A DNA stretch of 64,000 bases, taken from Yoonia maritima. GTDB taxonomy: Bacteria; Pseudomonadota; Alphaproteobacteria; Rhodobacterales; Rhodobacteraceae. Made by a program: the position numbers and the translations under genes. The stretch spans positions 1 through 64,000 of the forward strand of contig NZ_PKFN01000007.1 in NCBI RefSeq assembly GCF_002933395.1, written 5' to 3'. The notes beneath the pieces were generated by a model. The model ran no database searches. It saw nothing but the letters and a program-made list of their open reading frames with translations, and had not been told where the DNA came from. Of this stretch, positions 50,999-59,703 are shown in pieces; within the stretch, counting starts at the first letter, position 1; each line of letters starts with the position of its first letter.

Positions 50999-53902
50999 TT
51001 GAACCGTTTACAGCCAAAACCGTTGGTGGGCTTCCTTCTTAACCCCTTTGGCAAGCATGCCAAAGTCATGAGGTATGATGGCAATGAGATTGTCATCCAA
51101 GCTAGCCGTGCGGCCACTGGCACGCTGAGAGAGCTTTCTTCGGCTCCAACAGTTGAGAGTAGGTTTTGCGGGGCTACACTAAGGCTCCAATTTGATGACG
51201 AACCTATTCATTTGCTCAAAGGAGCGCGGTTCAAAGATGCGGTAGACTTCTCGGATAGCATTCGCTCGGACTGGGAAGCGACCAACCAAGCCGAATTTGA
51301 AAACAGCCGAAGGGCCATCGATGCGTTACTCTTGGAAATTGAAGGGCTTTCGAACCCAGTAGCCTATCCGGCAGCCTGCGTGGTGGCTCCAATTCTGGAA
51401 CGCGCTCGTGGTCTCGACCAGCGCCTTCTTTCAAAGCTACCACAGGAGGCTCTAGGGGACGTCCATCGAGATCAAATCAAAGAAACTCAGTCGTTTTTGC
51501 AACATGCCCAGCAGATTAGGCAGCAATCGATCTCAGCATTTGAGGAACGCCAACTGGTTGAGTGGTCAGAATTCTTTGAAACCTTTGAAAGCAATCCACT
51601 GACACCAGAACAGCGAAAATCAATCGTTTCGGATGAAGATGCAACACTGGTTTTGGCAGGCGCAGGCTCAGGAAAAACCAGCGTCATAACGGCCAAAGCT
51701 GGTTACCTGTTAAAGTCTGGTGCACGCAGACCAGAGGAAGTTCTGCTGTTGGCGTTTGCAAGTGCTGCCGCCAAAGAAATGAGTGAGCGGATTGAGGCAA
51801 AGTGCGGTGAGCCGTTGGAGGCCAGAACGTTTCATTCGTTGGCCTATGACATCATAGGAACAGTTGAGGGAAGCAAGCCAGCGCTGGCCGCACATGCTAC
51901 CGACGACAAGGCGTATCTGGCCTTGATCCGAGATATTCTGAGGGCCTTGGTCAAGACGGCTTCAGAGGTGTCAAAGTCTATTGTTGGCTGGTTCTCCCAC
52001 ACCCGTTTGGAAGAAAAAAGCGAGTGGGATTTCAAGAAAAAGCACAGTTACTACACTTACATTGAAAAGCTCGACCTCCGCACCCTTCAAGGGGAGCAGG
52101 TCAAAAGCTTTGAAGAGTTGATGATTGCCAACTGGCTGTATGAGAACGGCATCGAGTACGAGTACGAACCTGATTACGAGCACAAGGTTTCCGAAGGCGG
52201 TTTCCGTGATTACTGCCCAGATTTTCGCTTAACAAAAAGCGGCACTTACATTGAGCACTTTGGGGTTCGCCGTACGGAATCGTCAGATGGAAGCTATCGC
52301 CTGACGACAGCTCCATTTGTTGATCGCGAAGAATATCTCGCGGGTATGGAATGGAAGCGCGGGGTTCACGCTGAACATGAAACGACTTTGATCGAGACGT
52401 TCAGCTATGAGCGTAAAGACGGTCAGCTGCTTGAGGCGCTTGCGGAGAAAATTGCGCCCTTTGAGACCATCAGTCCGAGGTCACCAGAAACGCTCTTTGA
52501 CAGGGTGGTGGAGCTAAACCAAGCAGACAGTTTTGTGCAGCTTCTTGGAACCTTCTTGAAGCACTACAAAGGGGGTGGATACCACATCAACGAATGCGCC
52601 GAGAAGGGGCAGACCTTGAAACTTGGCAAACGTGCCAAGGCGTTCCTGTCAATCTTTGAGCCTGTCTATTTGGAGTACCAAAAACAGTTAAACGGACGGA
52701 TCGATTTTGAAGATATGATCCTTCGGGCGACCAAGTATGCCGAGACGGGAGAGTATGCCAGCCCGTTCAAACACATCTTAGTGGATGAGTTTCAAGACAT
52801 ATCGCGCAGCCGAGGGCGCTTGGTCAAAGCTCTAAAAGCCCAACACAGTGATGCACGCATTTTCGCAGTTGGTGATGACTGGCAATCGATCTACCGATTT
52901 GCCGGGTCTGACATCAACCTCATGCGAAATTTCGGCGACGAGTTTGGGGGCGTCTTTGACGGGCAATCAGGAGTTCATCGCACTGTGGATCTGGGAAGGA
53001 CTTTCCGTTCCGTCGATCAGATTGCACATGCTGCGAAGAGATTTGTGCTACAAAACCCGGCTCAGTTGAACAAGACAGTGATACCAGCAGGCACGTCAGA
53101 TACGCCTGCGTTGCAGGTTGTCTCGACGATCAAAGCCGACGAGAAAAACAAGCTGGAGCAAGTGCTTCATTCATTGCAAGGGACGGCTCAACGAAAGCAG
53201 CCAGTCTCGGTTTTGTTGCTTGGCCGTTATCGACACTTAGCCCCATCCAATCTTGCGCAACTGCGTCGCGAGTTCTCTGATTTGGACATCTCGTTTCGCA
53301 CGATCCATGCATCCAAAGGGCTGGAGGCTGATCACGTGGTGATCCTGAACATGTTTCGTGGCCGTACAGGCTTTCCGTCAGAAATTGTTGACGACCCACT
53401 CCTAAGCCTTGTTTCGCCGGAGGCTGAGCCATTTGAGAATGCCGAAGAACGCCGGGTTATGTACGTTGCGCTTACACGTGCCCGAAAATCCGTGACTCTC
53501 ATGGGTTCAGCTTCAAAACAATCGGCTTTCATTACCGAGTTACTGGATGATCCTGAGTACGGGACAGCTGGCGCTGACGACCAAGTGGAATTCAATCATA
53601 CCTGCGGCGAATGTGGTGGGCATTTGGTTCCTGTCCCGACCAAAGATGGCCGGACATGGTACAGGTGCGAACATGCCACGCTCTGCGGACATTCTTTGAA
53701 TGCTTGTTCTTCCTGCGGTATTGGTCTGCCAGTTCGAAAAAAAAGCACAGGTTTGAGCAAGTGTTCTTGCGGCGCTGAATACCCGAGCTGTCCCAGTTGT
53801 GAAGACGGCTGGCTGGTCGAAAGGAAAGGGCGATACGGAGCGTTTCTTGGATGTGTCAGCTACCCACGCTGCAAAGGAAAGGCGAAGATTTCGAAGTCAT
53901 AG
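50999..53902 (+). CDS. SF1 UvrD/HelD-like helicase with embedded nuclease and zinc ribbons
   Basis: A 967-residue protein. Residues 1-190 form a HelD-like N-terminal region. Walker A AGAGSGKT is at 220-227. An insertion around 365-430 looks like a PD-(D/E)XK nuclease: Glu372/373 in EELMIANWL, then YCPDF at 405-409, then YIEHFG at 417-422. Helicase motifs resume with ILVDEFQD (593-600), GDDWQSIYRFAG (625-636), TIHASKGLEAD (768-778) and VALTRAR (823-829). The last 100 residues contain about 13 cysteines in CXXC sets, ending in a topoisomerase-type zinc ribbon (GRYGAFLGCVSYPRCKG). The start is a TTG without a clear ribosome site; the next ATG is codon 24. It is the only gene of the tRNA-Phe islet. 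A DNA-degrading defence role is inference. Confidence 0.88.
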   Translation: MNRLQPKPLVGFLLNPFGKHAKVMRYDGNEIVIQASRAATGTLRELSSAPTVESRFCGATLRLQFDDEPIHLLKGARFKDAVDFSDSIRSDWEATNQAEFENSRRAIDALLLEIEGLSNPVAYPAACVVAPILERARGLDQRLLSKLPQEALGDVHRDQIKETQSFLQHAQQIRQQSISAFEERQLVEWSEFFETFESNPLTPEQRKSIVSDEDATLVLAGAGSGKTSVITAKAGYLLKSGARRPEEVLLLAFASAAAKEMSERIEAKCGEPLEARTFHSLAYDIIGTVEGSKPALAAHATDDKAYLALIRDILRALVKTASEVSKSIVGWFSHTRLEEKSEWDFKKKHSYYTYIEKLDLRTLQGEQVKSFEELMIANWLYENGIEYEYEPDYEHKVSEGGFRDYCPDFRLTKSGTYIEHFGVRRTESSDGSYRLTTAPFVDREEYLAGMEWKRGVHAEHETTLIETFSYERKDGQLLEALAEKIAPFETISPRSPETLFDRVVELNQADSFVQLLGTFLKHYKGGGYHINECAEKGQTLKLGKRAKAFLSIFEPVYLEYQKQLNGRIDFEDMILRATKYAETGEYASPFKHILVDEFQDISRSRGRLVKALKAQHSDARIFAVGDDWQSIYRFAGSDINLMRNFGDEFGGVFDGQSGVHRTVDLGRTFRSVDQIAHAAKRFVLQNPAQLNKTVIPAGTSDTPALQVVSTIKADEKNKLEQVLHSLQGTAQRKQPVSVLLLGRYRHLAPSNLAQLRREFSDLDISFRTIHASKGLEADHVVILNMFRGRTGFPSEIVDDPLLSLVSPEAEPFENAEERRVMYVALTRARKSVTLMGSASKQSAFITELLDDPEYGTAGADDQVEFNHTCGECGGHLVPVPTKDGRTWYRCEHATLCGHSLNACSSCGIGLPVRKKSTGLSKCSCGAEYPSCPSCEDGWLVERKGRYGAFLGCVSYPRCKGKAKISKS

Positions 53903-54453
53903 CCGGGCCCAACTAGGGAGTAATGGCCAACCTCAGTTCCACAGCGCAACCTTTCGGAAAAATGCGCGCGATATCTGCGAAAATTCAAATCGGACCGATT
54001 ACGCCTTGCCCTCCTCCTGGGCAATGCCAAGTCGGCTCTTCGCGACAATTCGTAGATGCTCACCTGCGCCATTCTGAACCTTTATTTAACACTGTCTGAC
54101 CATCCGTTTCTCAAAATTCACTTTTCCCAAATCGCAGGGAACACATCTCAAATGGTTTTAGCAAAACCGTGAATGGCAATCACAACATCCTGAAACAGAT
54201 GCACTTTCTGGATGCAGCAGGAACCACTCATTTCAAGACTAGCCGTATGCTGGCAATACTTCACTCACAAAATGCCACCCAAGGGCGAGTCCGACCAAAC
54301 TGCAAGGATGTTCCAAATAGCGGTCATTCAAATGGAAATGATCTGACCAATCCATTTTGGCTCAGGCTGATGTCACCCATATGGCACCCAAGTCAAATGC
54401 GACAAGAACAGTCGCCACATCCACGGCGGGTTTTATTAATTTTTATCAGTGTG
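53903..54453. other. 551-bp stretch inside the islet without a supported gene
   Basis: Between the helicase stop and the right repeat I find only short frames. None has a convincing ribosome site or recognisable domain (a 70-codon minus frame at 53860-54072 and a 117-codon plus frame at 54169-54522 that runs into the tRNA). An integrase would be expected here in a complete tRNA island; none is recognisable. Confidence 0.6.
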
Positions 54454-54504
54454 TTAAATGGTGCCCGGGGGCGGAATCGAACCACCGACACGAGGATTTT
54501 CAAT
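54454..54504. repeat. Right attachment repeat, part of tRNA-Phe
   Basis: This is the partner of the left repeat at 50663-50713. The copy overlaps the 3' half of the functional tRNA-Phe gene, as expected when integration at a tRNA restores the gene. Confidence 0.93.
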
Positions 54505-54533
54505 CCACTGCTCTACCCCTGAGCTACCCGGGC
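54459..54533 (-). tRNA. tRNA-Phe (GAA)
   Basis: A complete 75-nt tRNA on the minus strand with an encoded CCA. The acceptor stem GCCCGGG (54533-54527) pairs with CCCGGGC (54469-54463). The D-arm GCTCAGGGGTAGAGC, the anticodon loop TTGAAAA (anticodon GAA) and the T-loop GGTTCGATTCC are all present. It follows yacG on the same strand and is the integration site of the neighbouring islet. Confidence 0.97.
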
Positions 54534-54627
54534 ACGGGTTGGATATGCTTGCTGCATCCCCTTGGGTAGCGGCGTTTTAGACGCGGGGGCGGGGGGTGTC
54601 CAGAGGGAAGTTGGGTTAATTTCGTAC

Positions 54628-54813
54628 TTAGTGCGGTTTCTTTTCTTCGGCGGCACGAAGTTCGTTTTCCAACTCTTCTGCATCGTCGGGATTGGCGGCT
54701 GGAATTGCGTAGCTTCCGCTAAACCATTTGGCCAGATCGATGTCTGCACACCGCTTGGAACAAAAGGGTCTAAATGCTGTCTTAGTTGGTTTTTTGCAGA
54801 TCGGACAGGCCAT
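54628..54813 (-). CDS. yacG: DNA gyrase inhibitor YacG
   Basis: A 61-residue zinc-ribbon protein with ligands CPIC (residues 3-6) and CSKRC (18-22), followed by the IDLAKWFSGSYAIP block that defines YacG. In E. coli YacG binds GyrB and blocks DNA binding. The C-terminal acidic tail is typical. Its ATG overlaps the stop of the RNase E/G gene by one base. Confidence 0.94.
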   Translation of the reverse strand: MACPICKKPTKTAFRPFCSKRCADIDLAKWFSGSYAIPAANPDDAEELENELRAAEEKKPH

Positions 54814-55847
54814 TAGAGGTTCGCAAAGAGTTGTTTGGGGAACGGCGCGCGTTCGCGTTTTCGCTGTAGTTCAAACAGACCCATCGGGGTCCAGCCGACG
54901 AGCGAGGTTTCGATTGGGTCGTTCTTAAATGCGGCACGTAGCGATTGCTCAAGCTGTTTACGGTGCGCCTTGGACATCGAAACGAAATCTACGCTGACTT
55001 GTCCGGCAAGTCCGCGCAGCCGTAGGGCGCGGGGCAGGGCGCGGGCGGCGGCAAGGTTGGCCTTGAGAGCGGCCGCTGGCGATGTGTCATTGCCGGTGTT
55101 GACGTCAACGGCGACGAGGGCGCGGGTTGGTTCGACGTACATCGTGCCTTCACCCAATGGCACCAAAGCACCTTCAAGCGCGGCTAGCTGATCGAGCACG
55201 CCGTGAGTTTCAAAACTGCCTGTGTCGGTCACGACGTTTGCCACGCTGGACCATTCGCGCCATGCGATCGTGTGCGGGCCGTCGCCTTCGGTCAGTGCCT
55301 CGGGGGTGGTGCCTTCGGCGTCATCAAGGACTGCGTCTGCAAGCGATAGCATGGCAACGATGTCTTCGGCGATTTCAGCCTCATCCGCGCCTTCGCATGA
55401 TGACCGCAGGATTAAGCCATGTTCGCTGTCAAAGACTTCATGCGCGATGGCCAATATGTTGTCGCGTGTGTCTTCGTCTGTGATTTGACGCGAGATGTTC
55501 AGGCCGGGCTTGCCCGGGGTGACAATCGCGTAGCGGCTTTTGAAAAGTACGCGGTCAGTCACTGGAATTGCTTTGCCGCCTTCGCTGTATCCGGTCACTT
55601 GGATCAGCAGCGGTTGGCCGGGACGCAGGCCTTTGCCCGCGCGTAAAAATGCGGTTTCGCCGTCAGGTAGGCGCAACATCATCCCGCCTTGGCCCTTGAT
55701 AGGGCGGTCACAGATGCCACGGAAAATTGCGCCGGGCCGCGGGGCGTCAATGTCGTCGATCAGCAGATCGTCGAGCTTGCCATCGACCAGATATGCGGCG
55801 ACTTCGATATCGCCAATGTGGTCAAGAATGATTGAGCGACCCTTCAT
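54813..55847 (-). CDS. Ribonuclease E/G family protein (short form)
   Basis: A 344-residue RNase E/G-like protein. Catalytic-core blocks are recognisable: [20 protein letters not shown] (RNase H-like part), [16 protein letters not shown] with the metal-binding aspartates, [20 protein letters not shown], and the end [19 protein letters not shown]. It is shorter than RNase G and lacks a C-terminal CPxC zinc-link and scaffold. It is embedded between maf (4-bp overlap) and yacG (1-bp overlap), a conserved alphaproteobacterial arrangement. Confidence 0.92.
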   Translation of the reverse strand: MKGRSIILDHIGDIEVAAYLVDGKLDDLLIDDIDAPRPGAIFRGICDRPIKGQGGMMLRLPDGETAFLRAGKGLRPGQPLLIQVTGYSEGGKAIPVTDRVLFKSRYAIVTPGKPGLNISRQITDEDTRDNILAIAHEVFDSEHGLILRSSCEGADEAEIAEDIVAMLSLADAVLDDAEGTTPEALTEGDGPHTIAWREWSSVANVVTDTGSFETHGVLDQLAALEGALVPLGEGTMYVEPTRALVAVDVNTGNDTSPAAALKANLAAARALPRALRLRGLAGQVSVDFVSMSKAHRKQLEQSLRAAFKNDPIETSLVGWTPMGLFELQRKRERAPFPKQLFANL

Positions 55848-56449
55848 GTGTCACCTTTATAAAGTGGGAAACCTGCTGCGGTCAAAAGTCCGGCGGTCTC
55901 TGTTAACGGTAGGCCGACGATCCCAGTGTACGATCCATTGATCCACGGGATGAATGCGCCTGCTGGGCCTTGGATGGCGTATCCGCCTGCTTTGCCTTGC
56001 CAGTCGCCGCTTGCAAGGTAGGCGTTCACTTCGGCATCTGAGAGCTGCTTCATCGCGACGGTGCTTTGGACGTCTTTTTGCCAAATCTGATCACCGCGTT
56101 TGACGGCGACCGATGTGATCACCTTATGCCGCCTGCCAGAGAGTGCATATAAAAATGCGGCAGCTTCGCCCGTATCGCTGGGTTTCCCCATGATACGCCG
56201 GCCCAATGCGACGGTGGTATCTGCGCAAAGCACGATCTCGCCTTCGCCCGCAACAACGGCAGCAGCCTTTTCAGCAGCGATCCGGTTTACGTAATCGCGC
56301 GGCAGTTCAGCTTTGTAAGGGTCTTCGTCAATGTCGGGTGGGCGAATCGCGATGGGCGTTACGCCGAGCTGCGCTAACAGTTCAAGCCGCCGTGGCGAGC
56401 CAGATCCGAGGACAAGCTGAAGGTCTTGGAGAGGGGGGAGCGTCGTCAT
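55844..56449 (-). CDS. maf: Maf-like nucleotide pyrophosphatase
   Basis: A 201-residue Maf/HAM1-related pyrophosphatase that hydrolyses non-canonical or pyrimidine NTPs. It shows [18 protein letters not shown] near 13-30, [24 protein letters not shown] near 75-85, and [31 protein letters not shown]. These match the YhdE/YceF-type family. It overlaps the RNase E/G gene by four bases (ATGA). Confidence 0.93.
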   Translation of the reverse strand: MTTLPPLQDLQLVLGSGSPRRLELLAQLGVTPIAIRPPDIDEDPYKAELPRDYVNRIAAEKAAAVVAGEGEIVLCADTTVALGRRIMGKPSDTGEAAAFLYALSGRRHKVITSVAVKRGDQIWQKDVQSTVAMKQLSDAEVNAYLASGDWQGKAGGYAIQGPAGAFIPWINGSYTGIVGLPLTETAGLLTAAGFPLYKGDT

Positions 56450-56485
56450 TGGGTTGCCGTTTCGCTGTTGCTAAGCAGCGGCCGC

Positions 56486-56539
56486 GTTTCGCCCAAAGGC
56501 AAAACGCCGACCCGCAGTGGGCGAAACATGCGTTTCGCC
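56486..56539 (-). terminator. Overlapping alternative hairpins after infA
   Basis: Three arms can pair in two ways. GTTTCGCCC (56486-56494) can pair with GGGCGAAAC (56519-56527). Alternatively GGCGAAAC (56520-56527) pairs with GTTTCGCC (56532-56539) across a four-base loop directly at the infA stop. The shared middle arm makes the hairpins mutually exclusive. No strong T-run follows on the minus strand, so termination is tentative. Confidence 0.55.
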
Positions 56540-56758
56540 TTATTTAAAGCGATAATTGATCCGACCTTTGGTCAGATCGTAGGGTGTCATCTCGACTTGG
56601 ACTTTGTCGCCAGCCAGAACCCGGATGCGGTTTTTGCGCATCTTGCCTGCCGTATGCGCGATGATCTCATGGCCGTTTTCCAGCTCGACCCGAAACGTCG
56701 CGTTTGGCAGAAGTTCTTTTACGACACCGGGGAATTCGAGCAGTTCTTCCTTGGCCAT
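56540..56758 (-). CDS. infA: Translation initiation factor IF-1
   Basis: A 72-residue OB-fold protein that starts [32 protein letters not shown] and ends [12 protein letters not shown], the standard IF-1 sequence, binding the 30S A site. AGGAGA precedes the ATG. It lies between maf and the phosphatase gene. Confidence 0.97.
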   Translation of the reverse strand: MAKEELLEFPGVVKELLPNATFRVELENGHEIIAHTAGKMRKNRIRVLAGDKVQVEMTPYDLTKGRINYRFK

Positions 56759-56891
56759 GTGATCTCCTGTGTTTCACATCCGCCCAAAGATTGGCGGACG
56801 GCGTCTAGATGCGCCCGAAACCGTCAGTTTTCAAGGCCTAATCAGCGTAACCTCGCGGATGTGGCGGTTTTGATGTCGAATTTTAACCGAT

Positions 56892-57392
56892 TTAGGCTTT
56901 CTGGGTGGCTTTGACCTTGCCCGGCCCCCAGCGCGCGATCAATCGGTCCCTGATTTGGTCACGTGCTTGACGATACATGTTCAATTGCGCTTCGCGATTG
57001 TTACCAATGCCCGTCGGGTCGAGAATTGGCCAATATTCCACATCAAGGTGATAAAACTGCGTTAAATCCAGCGCCCGACGTTGGCTTGCTGGTGATAGCG
57101 CAAGAACAAGGTCAAAAGACGAAAGGTCATCCCCCCATTCTTCCATTTCGTCGAACGTCCGGGATCGATGACGGGATAGTTCCACCCCGATTTCGGCGCA
57201 AACTGCGATTGAAAACCCGTCGATTTCAAGGTCGTTTTTTACGCCAACTGATTGGATGTAACAGTCTTTGCCGTAAAGGCTTTTCATGATTCCTTCGGCC
57301 ATGGGGGACCGCACGGAATTATAGTCGCAGCAAAATAACACTGACTGCGGTAGAGGCTCGAATTTGTCGCCGTCCACCAATTCAGCCACCAA
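56892..57392 (-). CDS. Low-molecular-weight phosphatase family protein
   Basis: A 166-residue protein of the LMW-PTP/arsenate-reductase fold. The P-loop is CDYNSVRSPMAEG (Cys near 22, Arg near 28) after SVLFC. A late DPTG segment replaces the usual DPY general-acid loop, so the substrate may not be phosphotyrosine. Roseobacter genomes carry it between UPF0262 and infA. It overlaps the upstream UPF0262 gene by 11 bases. Confidence 0.85.
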   Translation of the reverse strand: MVAELVDGDKFEPLPQSVLFCCDYNSVRSPMAEGIMKSLYGKDCYIQSVGVKNDLEIDGFSIAVCAEIGVELSRHRSRTFDEMEEWGDDLSSFDLVLALSPASQRRALDLTQFYHLDVEYWPILDPTGIGNNREAQLNMYRQARDQIRDRLIARWGPGKVKATQKA

Positions 57393-57861
57393 AATGAAGA
57401 ACGCAAATAAGGGTGAATAGACGGCGCGCGGTGTCGGTGTCGACGTCGGCTTTGCCTTCTAGGCGCTCTTGCAGGACGCGGGCGCCCTCATTGTGAATGC
57501 CGCGCCGCGCCATATCGATGGTTTCGATCTGACTGGGGGGCAATGTTTTGACCGCGTCGAAATAGCTTTCGCAGATTTGAAAATAATCTTTGACGACTTG
57601 GCGAAACGGACCAAGCGAAAGGTGGAATTCACCTGCCGGGCTTTCGTCGTCGGTTTGGATATCAAACACAAGACGACGTTCGCGAATAGATAGGCCAAGC
57701 CGATACGGCCCCGGCGGCACTTCGCGGCCTTCGCGAACGGGCAGGTCAAAGCTGTTATCTTCGAGCAGGTCAAACATCGCGACTTTGCGCTCTTGTTCGA
57801 TCTCGGGCGTGGGCGCGGGCAGGCCGCTATCATCGATTGTGATGTGGCTGATTTTGCTCAT
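57382..57861 (-). CDS. UPF0262 family protein
   Basis: A 159-residue protein found in alphaproteobacteria next to hisD. Conserved blocks: KISHITIDDSGLPAPTPEIEQERKVAMFDLLEDN, PPGPYRLGLSIRERRLVFDI, and IETIDMARRGIHNEGARVLQERLEGK. The function is unknown. It overlaps hisD by four bases and the phosphatase gene by 11, so the cluster is tightly coupled. Confidence 0.93.
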   Translation of the reverse strand: MSKISHITIDDSGLPAPTPEIEQERKVAMFDLLEDNSFDLPVREGREVPPGPYRLGLSIRERRLVFDIQTDDESPAGEFHLSLGPFRQVVKDYFQICESYFDAVKTLPPSQIETIDMARRGIHNEGARVLQERLEGKADVDTDTARRLFTLICVLHFGG

Positions 57862-59168
57862 GGTTCACCTGCATTCAGACGATCCAAGCGCGCGCGAACA
57901 GATAGCCCGTGCGCCTCTAGGCTCTCGGATTTGGCAAGCCGTTCTGCGGCTGGGCCAATTGCGGCCAACGCTTCTGGGGTCATGCGTGATAAGGTCGTGC
58001 GTTTGATGAAATCCATGACGGATAATCCACTTGAGAAACGAGCAGAACGTGCCGTGGGCAGAACGTGGTTCGGTCCCCCAATGTAGTCACCAATCGCTTC
58101 GGGTGTCCAACCCCCGATAAAGATCGCGCCAGCGTGCGTCACCTGATCGGCCAATTTTTCAGCATCTGCTGTACATAGCTCTAGGTGTTCGGGCGCGATG
58201 CGATCAGACAGGGCGACGGCTTCGTCCATGTTCGCCACAGTGATCACCGCACCAAAATCACGCCAACTGGCACCCGCGATTTCGCGGCGTTCCAGCGTTT
58301 CTAACCGCTTTTCAACTGCAGCTACCACGGCCTGACCGAAATCAGCGTCGTCTGTAATCAACAGCGATTGTGCACTTTCGTCGTGCTCTGCTTGGCTTAG
58401 TAGGTCGAGCGCGATCCAGTCGGGGTCGTTGTCTTTGTCGGCAATGACCACGATTTCGGATGGGCCAGCGATCATGTCGATGCCGACCTTACCAAAGACA
58501 CGGCGTTTGGCGGCTGCAACAAAGGCGTTGCCGGGTCCCGTGATTTTATCAACAGGCGCAATTGAGTCGGTGCCATAAGCCAGCGCAGCAACGGCCTGCG
58601 CTCCGCCGATGCGATAGATTTCGTCAACGCCAGCGATCTTTGCGGCCATCAGAACCAAAGGGTTGGTTACACCGTCCGGTGTTGGCACGACGATAGCCAA
58701 ACGACCAACGCCAGCAACTTTTGCCGGGATCGCGTTCATCAAGACAGATGACGGGTAAGATGCCAAACCGCCCGGCACATATAGCCCTGCAGCTGAAACG
58801 GGGGTCCAGCGCCAACCCAAGGTCGCGCCCGCGTCGTCGGTCCACATATCATCTGCGGGCATCTGGCGGGCGTGATACGCGCCAATCCGTTCGGCAGCTA
58901 ATTCAAGCGCTGCGCGGTCCTCATTGCTGACCTTGGCGCATTCTGCTTCGATCTCGGTTGCTGAAAACCGCATTGTTTCAGGTGTAAGTTCCAAACGGTC
59001 AAATTTGGCCGTCAGTTCCAGCACCGCCGCATCGCCACGCGCGCGCACGTCAGCGATGATATCTGCCACAATATGATCGACATCTGGGCTGTCTTCGCGC
59101 TTTGCGCCCAACAGGGCGATAAAGCGGTTCTCGAAATCGGCATCAGATGTGTTTAGAAACTGTGGCAT
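57858..59168 (-). CDS. hisD: Histidinol dehydrogenase
   Basis: HisD performs the last two steps of histidine synthesis (histidinol to histidine, NAD and zinc dependent). The 436-residue enzyme shows YVPGGLASYPSSVLMNAIPAKVAGV, GGAQAVAALAYGTDSI, KITGPGNAFVAAAKR, AGPSEIVVIADKDNDP, LSQAEHDESAQ with the zinc-site glutamine/histidine, and APEHLEL. All conserved blocks are intact. No other his gene is adjacent. Confidence 0.97.
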   Translation of the reverse strand: MPQFLNTSDADFENRFIALLGAKREDSPDVDHIVADIIADVRARGDAAVLELTAKFDRLELTPETMRFSATEIEAECAKVSNEDRAALELAAERIGAYHARQMPADDMWTDDAGATLGWRWTPVSAAGLYVPGGLASYPSSVLMNAIPAKVAGVGRLAIVVPTPDGVTNPLVLMAAKIAGVDEIYRIGGAQAVAALAYGTDSIAPVDKITGPGNAFVAAAKRRVFGKVGIDMIAGPSEIVVIADKDNDPDWIALDLLSQAEHDESAQSLLITDDADFGQAVVAAVEKRLETLERREIAGASWRDFGAVITVANMDEAVALSDRIAPEHLELCTADAEKLADQVTHAGAIFIGGWTPEAIGDYIGGPNHVLPTARSARFSSGLSVMDFIKRTTLSRMTPEALAAIGPAAERLAKSESLEAHGLSVRARLDRLNAGEP

Positions 59169-59229
59169 GGGGCACTCCTTCAGCGCAGGACATAGCCGCC
59201 CGTGCGGCGCGCATCAATGCGCCATTCTA

Positions 59230-59703
59230 TCACTCTGGGTGTGTTGGGGCCTTACCCGACGGCGCGACATAGGGGCGGGTCACATCGCGCAAGATAACCT
59301 CAAGCGCTTCGACCTCGAACGCGATGGCGCCATCGCCCGCGAGCGTTAGCTCAATACGACCTGCACCGTCTTTGCCGGGGGTAAAGCTGATGGACAACAG
59401 TGAAAACACCATCTCGGGGTCGGATTTGTCGACGCCTTGGCTTTGCACACGCATCACATCTTCGAAAGCAAGAACCGCTTGGACCCGTTCGTGGCCGTGG
59501 CGTACTGAATTTTCAGCGTCCTCCCAACGGTAACGGTTCAGCAGCAAGGCAAAGCGACGCGCCTTGCGATCCCAGCGCATTTCAGACGCGGGGAATACGG
59601 CATCTTGCACCAGTGCAGCGATCACTGTCAGGTCGTCGGCATCCAGTGCTTTCAGGCGTAGCGGGGCCTCTTTGCCATCTTCGAAACGTGCGTCTTCGGT
59701 CAT
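59230..59703 (-). CDS. DUF2948 family protein
   Basis: A 157-residue alphaproteobacterial protein of unknown function with the conserved opening [47 protein letters not shown] and a C-terminal strand-rich part ([26 protein letters not shown]). It lies between murA (4-bp overlap) and hisD. Conserved location rather than motif argues for cotranscription with murA. Confidence 0.92.
   Translation of the reverse strand: MTEDARFEDGKEAPLRLKALDADDLTVIAALVQDAVFPASEMRWDRKARRFALLLNRYRWEDAENSVRHGHERVQAVLAFEDVMRVQSQGVDKSDPEMVFSLLSISFTPGKDGAGRIELTLAGDGAIAFEVEALEVILRDVTRPYVAPSGKAPTHPE

Larger units (their letters stand above)
50663..54504. mobile_element. 3.79-kb islet integrated at tRNA-Phe
   Basis: The element lies between two copies of the 51-bp tRNA-Phe repeat (50663-50713 and 54454-54504). 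It contains one large gene, the helicase-nuclease at 50999-53902, with 285 bp before it and about 550 bp after it. No integrase is found inside. The only integrase trace lies just outside, in the graveyard at 49629-49868. It may be a remnant that lost its integrase, a satellite mobilised in trans, or the inner part of a once larger tandem island. Confidence 0.85.

Noticed and set aside
54169..54522. A 117-codon plus-strand frame running into tRNA-Phe
   Set aside because: Its end is antisense tRNA; the rest has no recognisable feature.
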